This document shows positions 7,801-10,319 of a stretch of DNA of 10,319 nucleotides, one piece after another (the first letter of the stretch is position 1; each line of letters starts with the position of its first letter). Source of the stretch: Bacteroidota bacterium (GTDB lineage Bacteria; Bacteroidota; Bacteroidia; B-17B0; Aurantibacillaceae). The notes under the pieces were generated by a model. It was not told the origin of the DNA, did not search any database, and worked only from the letters and a program-made list of their open reading frames with translations. Position numbers and translations under genes: made by a program. Location: contig JANYBY010000090.1 of assembly GCA_025360565.1 (NCBI GenBank), positions 1-10,319 of the forward strand, written 5' to 3'.

Positions 7801-8940
7801 ATGAAAAAAATTACAACACTGTTATTCCTGTTCTTATCCGCAATAACATTTTCGCAGAGCATACAGGTTCAGAATATGATAAATTATTTGCGCACTAAAG
7901 AATTTGATAAAGCCAAAACAGCTGCCGATGCCGCCGCGGTGCATGAAAGCACAAAAGGCACCGCTAAAATGTGGATGTGCAGAGGCAATGTATACAAAGG
8001 CATTTATTCGGATACATCGGCAAAAGTGAGGAACATTGATATGGAAGCCGAAGAAAAAGCATTGGACGCTTATATTAACTGTTTAAAACTTGATAAAGAT
8101 GTTATTTATAAAGATGAGGTAAAAGGATCACTGGTGCAATCCGCCGCCGCTGTAAAAAATAAAGCAAATTACTATGCGCAAAATAAACAATACGAAAACG
8201 CGTTAAAATGTTACGACCTGTTAGAGACCGCGTTACCTTTTGATTTTGATCAGGGGATGAAGCGTAATAACATTACCAAAGAAAAAATATTGTACAGTAA
8301 GTTTGATATGTATAAATACGCCGCCAACAAAGAAAAAACAAAAGAGTACGCCAATAAATTGATTGAGATCAAATATAAAGAACCCAGAATTTATACTGAT
8401 ATGATCCGCTTATCCTTGTTGGATAAAGATACCACATCGGCTCTCGGTTATATTGAAAAAGGAAAGATCTTATTCGAAGATAACATGGATCTGATCGGTT
8501 CGGAATTGGATATTTATTTGGCCCGTAAACAAACTGATGTATTAAAAGAAAAATTAAAAAAGGCCATTGAAGTATCGCCGGATAACGAGGTAATGCATTT
8601 GGTTTTGGCTAACTTATATAAAAGCACAAACCAGTTTGCCGACGCTGAAAAAGAATATTTAAAAGCCATTGAATTAAAATCGGATTACGAACCCGCCATT
8701 TATAACCTTGGTGTTTTATATTATAGCGGCGGAAAAGAATGGAACGATAAGTTAAACGCTTTGCCCATGAAAGACCCTAAAACAAAAGAATACGAAACAA
8801 AATCAAACGACTACTTTAAAAAAGCAATTGGTTATTTTGAACAATCGTTTGAGGTTACTAAAGACAAAAAAACAAAACAGCTTTTACGTCAATTATGTTT
8901 ACGCCTTGGCGAAACTGAAAAAGCAGAAAAATATAAATAA
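7801..8940 (+). CDS. Exported tetratricopeptide-repeat protein (first of a pair)
   Basis: A 379-residue protein with an N-terminal signal peptide (MKK, hydrophobic core, cleavage near 'FSQS' at 17-20). There is no lipobox cysteine, so it should be soluble in the periplasm. The body is almost all alpha-helical and rich in Lys, Glu, Ala and Tyr. A clear TPR unit covers about 264-298 (NLYKSTNQFADAEKEYLKAI) with the usual small/aromatic spacing, and weaker helical pairs lie at about 24-100, 120-145 and 165-225. After YNLGVLYYSGG (301-311) comes a longer helix pair ending the protein. TPRs are protein-binding scaffolds and no catalytic motif is visible. The next gene is a paralogue that starts on this gene's last base. 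From memory, exported TPR genes near gyrA recur in Flavobacteriia, but I know no assigned function. TPR fold confident, role unknown. Confidence 0.88.
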   Translation: MKKITTLLFLFLSAITFSQSIQVQNMINYLRTKEFDKAKTAADAAAVHESTKGTAKMWMCRGNVYKGIYSDTSAKVRNIDMEAEEKALDAYINCLKLDKDVIYKDEVKGSLVQSAAAVKNKANYYAQNKQYENALKCYDLLETALPFDFDQGMKRNNITKEKILYSKFDMYKYAANKEKTKEYANKLIEIKYKEPRIYTDMIRLSLLDKDTTSALGYIEKGKILFEDNMDLIGSELDIYLARKQTDVLKEKLKKAIEVSPDNEVMHLVLANLYKSTNQFADAEKEYLKAIELKSDYEPAIYNLGVLYYSGGKEWNDKLNALPMKDPKTKEYETKSNDYFKKAIGYFEQSFEVTKDKKTKQLLRQLCLRLGETEKAEKYK

Positions 8941-8942
8941 TG
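8938..8942 (+). promoter_or_regulatory. Stop/start overlap TAATG coupling the two TPR genes
   Basis: The TAA stop of the first TPR gene (8938-8940) shares its last A with the ATG of the second (8940-8942). There is no room for a separate promoter and no Shine-Dalgarno is seen, so the second gene is probably translated by re-initiating ribosomes, giving linked synthesis of both proteins. Confidence 0.8.
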
Positions 8943-10301
8943 AAAAATAAAATAATAGCCTTTACGATCCTCCTTTCTTCGGTAACTCTATTTGCACAAA
9001 AAGGAAAAGTGCAAACAGCCTGGAGAGCTTTAAGCGATTACGAATCGTCGATAAAAGACGGTAAACCCGATCTTACTTATTTAACCAAAGCAAAAGAGGC
9101 GATTGATATAGCTTTAAGCAACGAAGAAACTAAAAAACAATCCAAAACACATGCTTATAAAGCCAGAATTAGTTATGCTTTTTTTCAATACAATCTTGCC
9201 CAGGAAGTAAAAAGACTGGAAGCAACCACTCCCGACAAAAACGAAAGGGCTATGCAAGCTTACGGCAACACTGATCTTAAAGATTTTGAAAACGCTAATG
9301 AACATCTTACCAAAATAAAAGATCTTGATCCCAAATATATGGAAACCATTCAAGAAGGTTTGGCAAAGGGAACTTCTATGCTAGGCGAAGATGATCTTAA
9401 ATTTGCGATCATGGCGCAACAAATGAAAATGGAATCGGCCAATATTGCGCAAGGAAAATACAAAACAAAAAAATACGATGAAGCGGCAGATTATTTTTAC
9501 AAAACTGCTTTTATCAATACCCTTTTATATAAAGTAAAAGACACCGCTAACTTTTACAATGCGTGCGTTTCGGCAGGTAAATCGAGAGTTATAGCCAAAA
9601 TATTGGATTACAATAAAAAAATGATCGATAGTAAAATTGCAACTTCATACAATTACGAATCTTTATACAATGCGCACCTTTCTGATAGGGATTCGGCCGC
9701 AGCAATGGATATTCTTAAAAAAGGAAGAACGGCAATGCCTAACGATATTAATTTATTGAATCTTGAAACCAATTATTTTTTAGCCACAGGTAAACAGATA
9801 GAAGCGCTGAACAATTTAAAAGCATCTATTGAAAAGGATCCTAAGAACGCCGTTTTTCACATGATCGTGGGCCAAATATACGATGGCATGGCAAATCCAA
9901 AAGATAAGATCACCGGTAAAGATCTTCCAAAGCCCGATCACTTTGAAGACTCATTTAAAAATGCCGAAACCTATTATTTAAAAGGGATGGAATTAAATGT
10001 GCCGCAAAATAAGGAGACGCAATACAATTTGGTTTTTAATTTAGGTGCTTTGTACAACAATTATGGTTTTTATTATCAGAACAGGCAAGCTCAAAAAATT
10101 ACCGATATGCTAAAGGTGCAAAAAGAAAATGACGCCAAAAGTCAGGAGTTTTTTGTAAAAGCGATTCCGTATTTAGAGCAGGCGCTTAAATTAAAGGATG
10201 ATGATAAGCCAACAATGACGGCGCTTAGAAAATTGTACATGCTCACGAAAAACGACGCTAAAGCCGCTGAAATGAGCGTTAAGTTAAAAGCACAGAAATA
10301 G
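8940..10301 (+). CDS. Exported tetratricopeptide-repeat protein (second of a pair)
   Basis: A 453-residue protein with a signal peptide (cleavage probably after 'LFA', before Q20) and no lipobox, so predicted periplasmic. It is helical and TPR-like throughout, with degenerate repeats. Residues about 257-316 align with 216-275 of the upstream protein (both give DILKKG/GYIEKG, then a helix pair ending PKNAVFHMIVGQIY versus PDNEVMHLVLANLY). The C-terminal blocks also match (FNLGALYNN at 366-374 versus YNLGVLYYS; IPYLEQALKL versus IGYFEQSFEV). The two are therefore diverged tandem paralogues. Extra length lies mainly in the N-terminal half and in an insert near 318-340 (KDKITGKDLPKPDHFEDSF). No enzyme motif is visible. 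The start is fixed by the signal peptide and the one-base overlap with the previous gene. Function is unknown; a scaffold or chaperone-like envelope role is only a guess from the fold. Confidence 0.88.
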   Translation: MKNKIIAFTILLSSVTLFAQKGKVQTAWRALSDYESSIKDGKPDLTYLTKAKEAIDIALSNEETKKQSKTHAYKARISYAFFQYNLAQEVKRLEATTPDKNERAMQAYGNTDLKDFENANEHLTKIKDLDPKYMETIQEGLAKGTSMLGEDDLKFAIMAQQMKMESANIAQGKYKTKKYDEAADYFYKTAFINTLLYKVKDTANFYNACVSAGKSRVIAKILDYNKKMIDSKIATSYNYESLYNAHLSDRDSAAAMDILKKGRTAMPNDINLLNLETNYFLATGKQIEALNNLKASIEKDPKNAVFHMIVGQIYDGMANPKDKITGKDLPKPDHFEDSFKNAETYYLKGMELNVPQNKETQYNLVFNLGALYNNYGFYYQNRQAQKITDMLKVQKENDAKSQEFFVKAIPYLEQALKLKDDDKPTMTALRKLYMLTKNDAKAAEMSVKLKAQK

Positions 10302-10319
10302 CCAAAAGTCATTCCGATT

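Noticed and set aside
1..10319. A defence, mobile or other undescribed multi-gene system
   Set aside because: All five genes are recognisable as conserved housekeeping or envelope families, with no transposase, integrase, repeat array, toxin-antitoxin pair, or flanking direct repeats seen by eye. Only the TPR pair lacks a known role.

Overview
The window reads as a conserved housekeeping stretch of a Bacteroidota chromosome, most like a flavobacterial-type lineage. The evidence is the GyrA sequence type, AT-rich DNA, A-rich leaders without Shine-Dalgarno sequences, and export signals ending in 'FAQ' or 'FSQ' as is common in this phylum. A divergent clpC/gyrA pair with an exported TPR protein nearby is, from memory, also a flavobacterial arrangement. 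I cannot name a genus. I see no insertion sequence, integrase, tRNA, rRNA or CRISPR array.

Layout. Positions 1-1955, minus strand: clpC, an AAA+ unfoldase with its C-terminal part outside the window. Positions 1956-2217: the divergent clpC/gyrA control region, with one candidate clpC -7 element and a small inverted repeat. Positions 2218-4758, plus: gyrA, complete, 846 aa. Positions 4810-7668, plus: a secreted M16 zinc metallopeptidase of 952 aa made of two fused M16 halves, of which only the first keeps the zinc site. Positions 7730-7760: a clear intrinsic terminator. Positions 7801-8940 and 8940-10301, plus: two exported TPR-repeat proteins that overlap by one base (TAATG) and are diverged paralogues. 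The last 18 bases show nothing.

How the genes fit together. ClpC (cytoplasmic protein quality control) and GyrA (chromosome supercoiling) are core genes that share a divergent control region but have no direct functional link. M16 and the two TPR proteins carry signal peptides and should act in the periplasm or cell envelope. The terminator separates M16 from the TPR pair, so the pair is probably its own two-gene operon.

I find no convincing evidence of an undescribed multi-gene system. The points most worth a second look are the alanine at the quinolone-critical position of GyrA, the one-active/one-dead fused M16 peptidase between gyrA and the TPR genes, the coupled TPR paralogue pair of unknown function, and a repeated TATCTTTA motif just upstream of two start codons.
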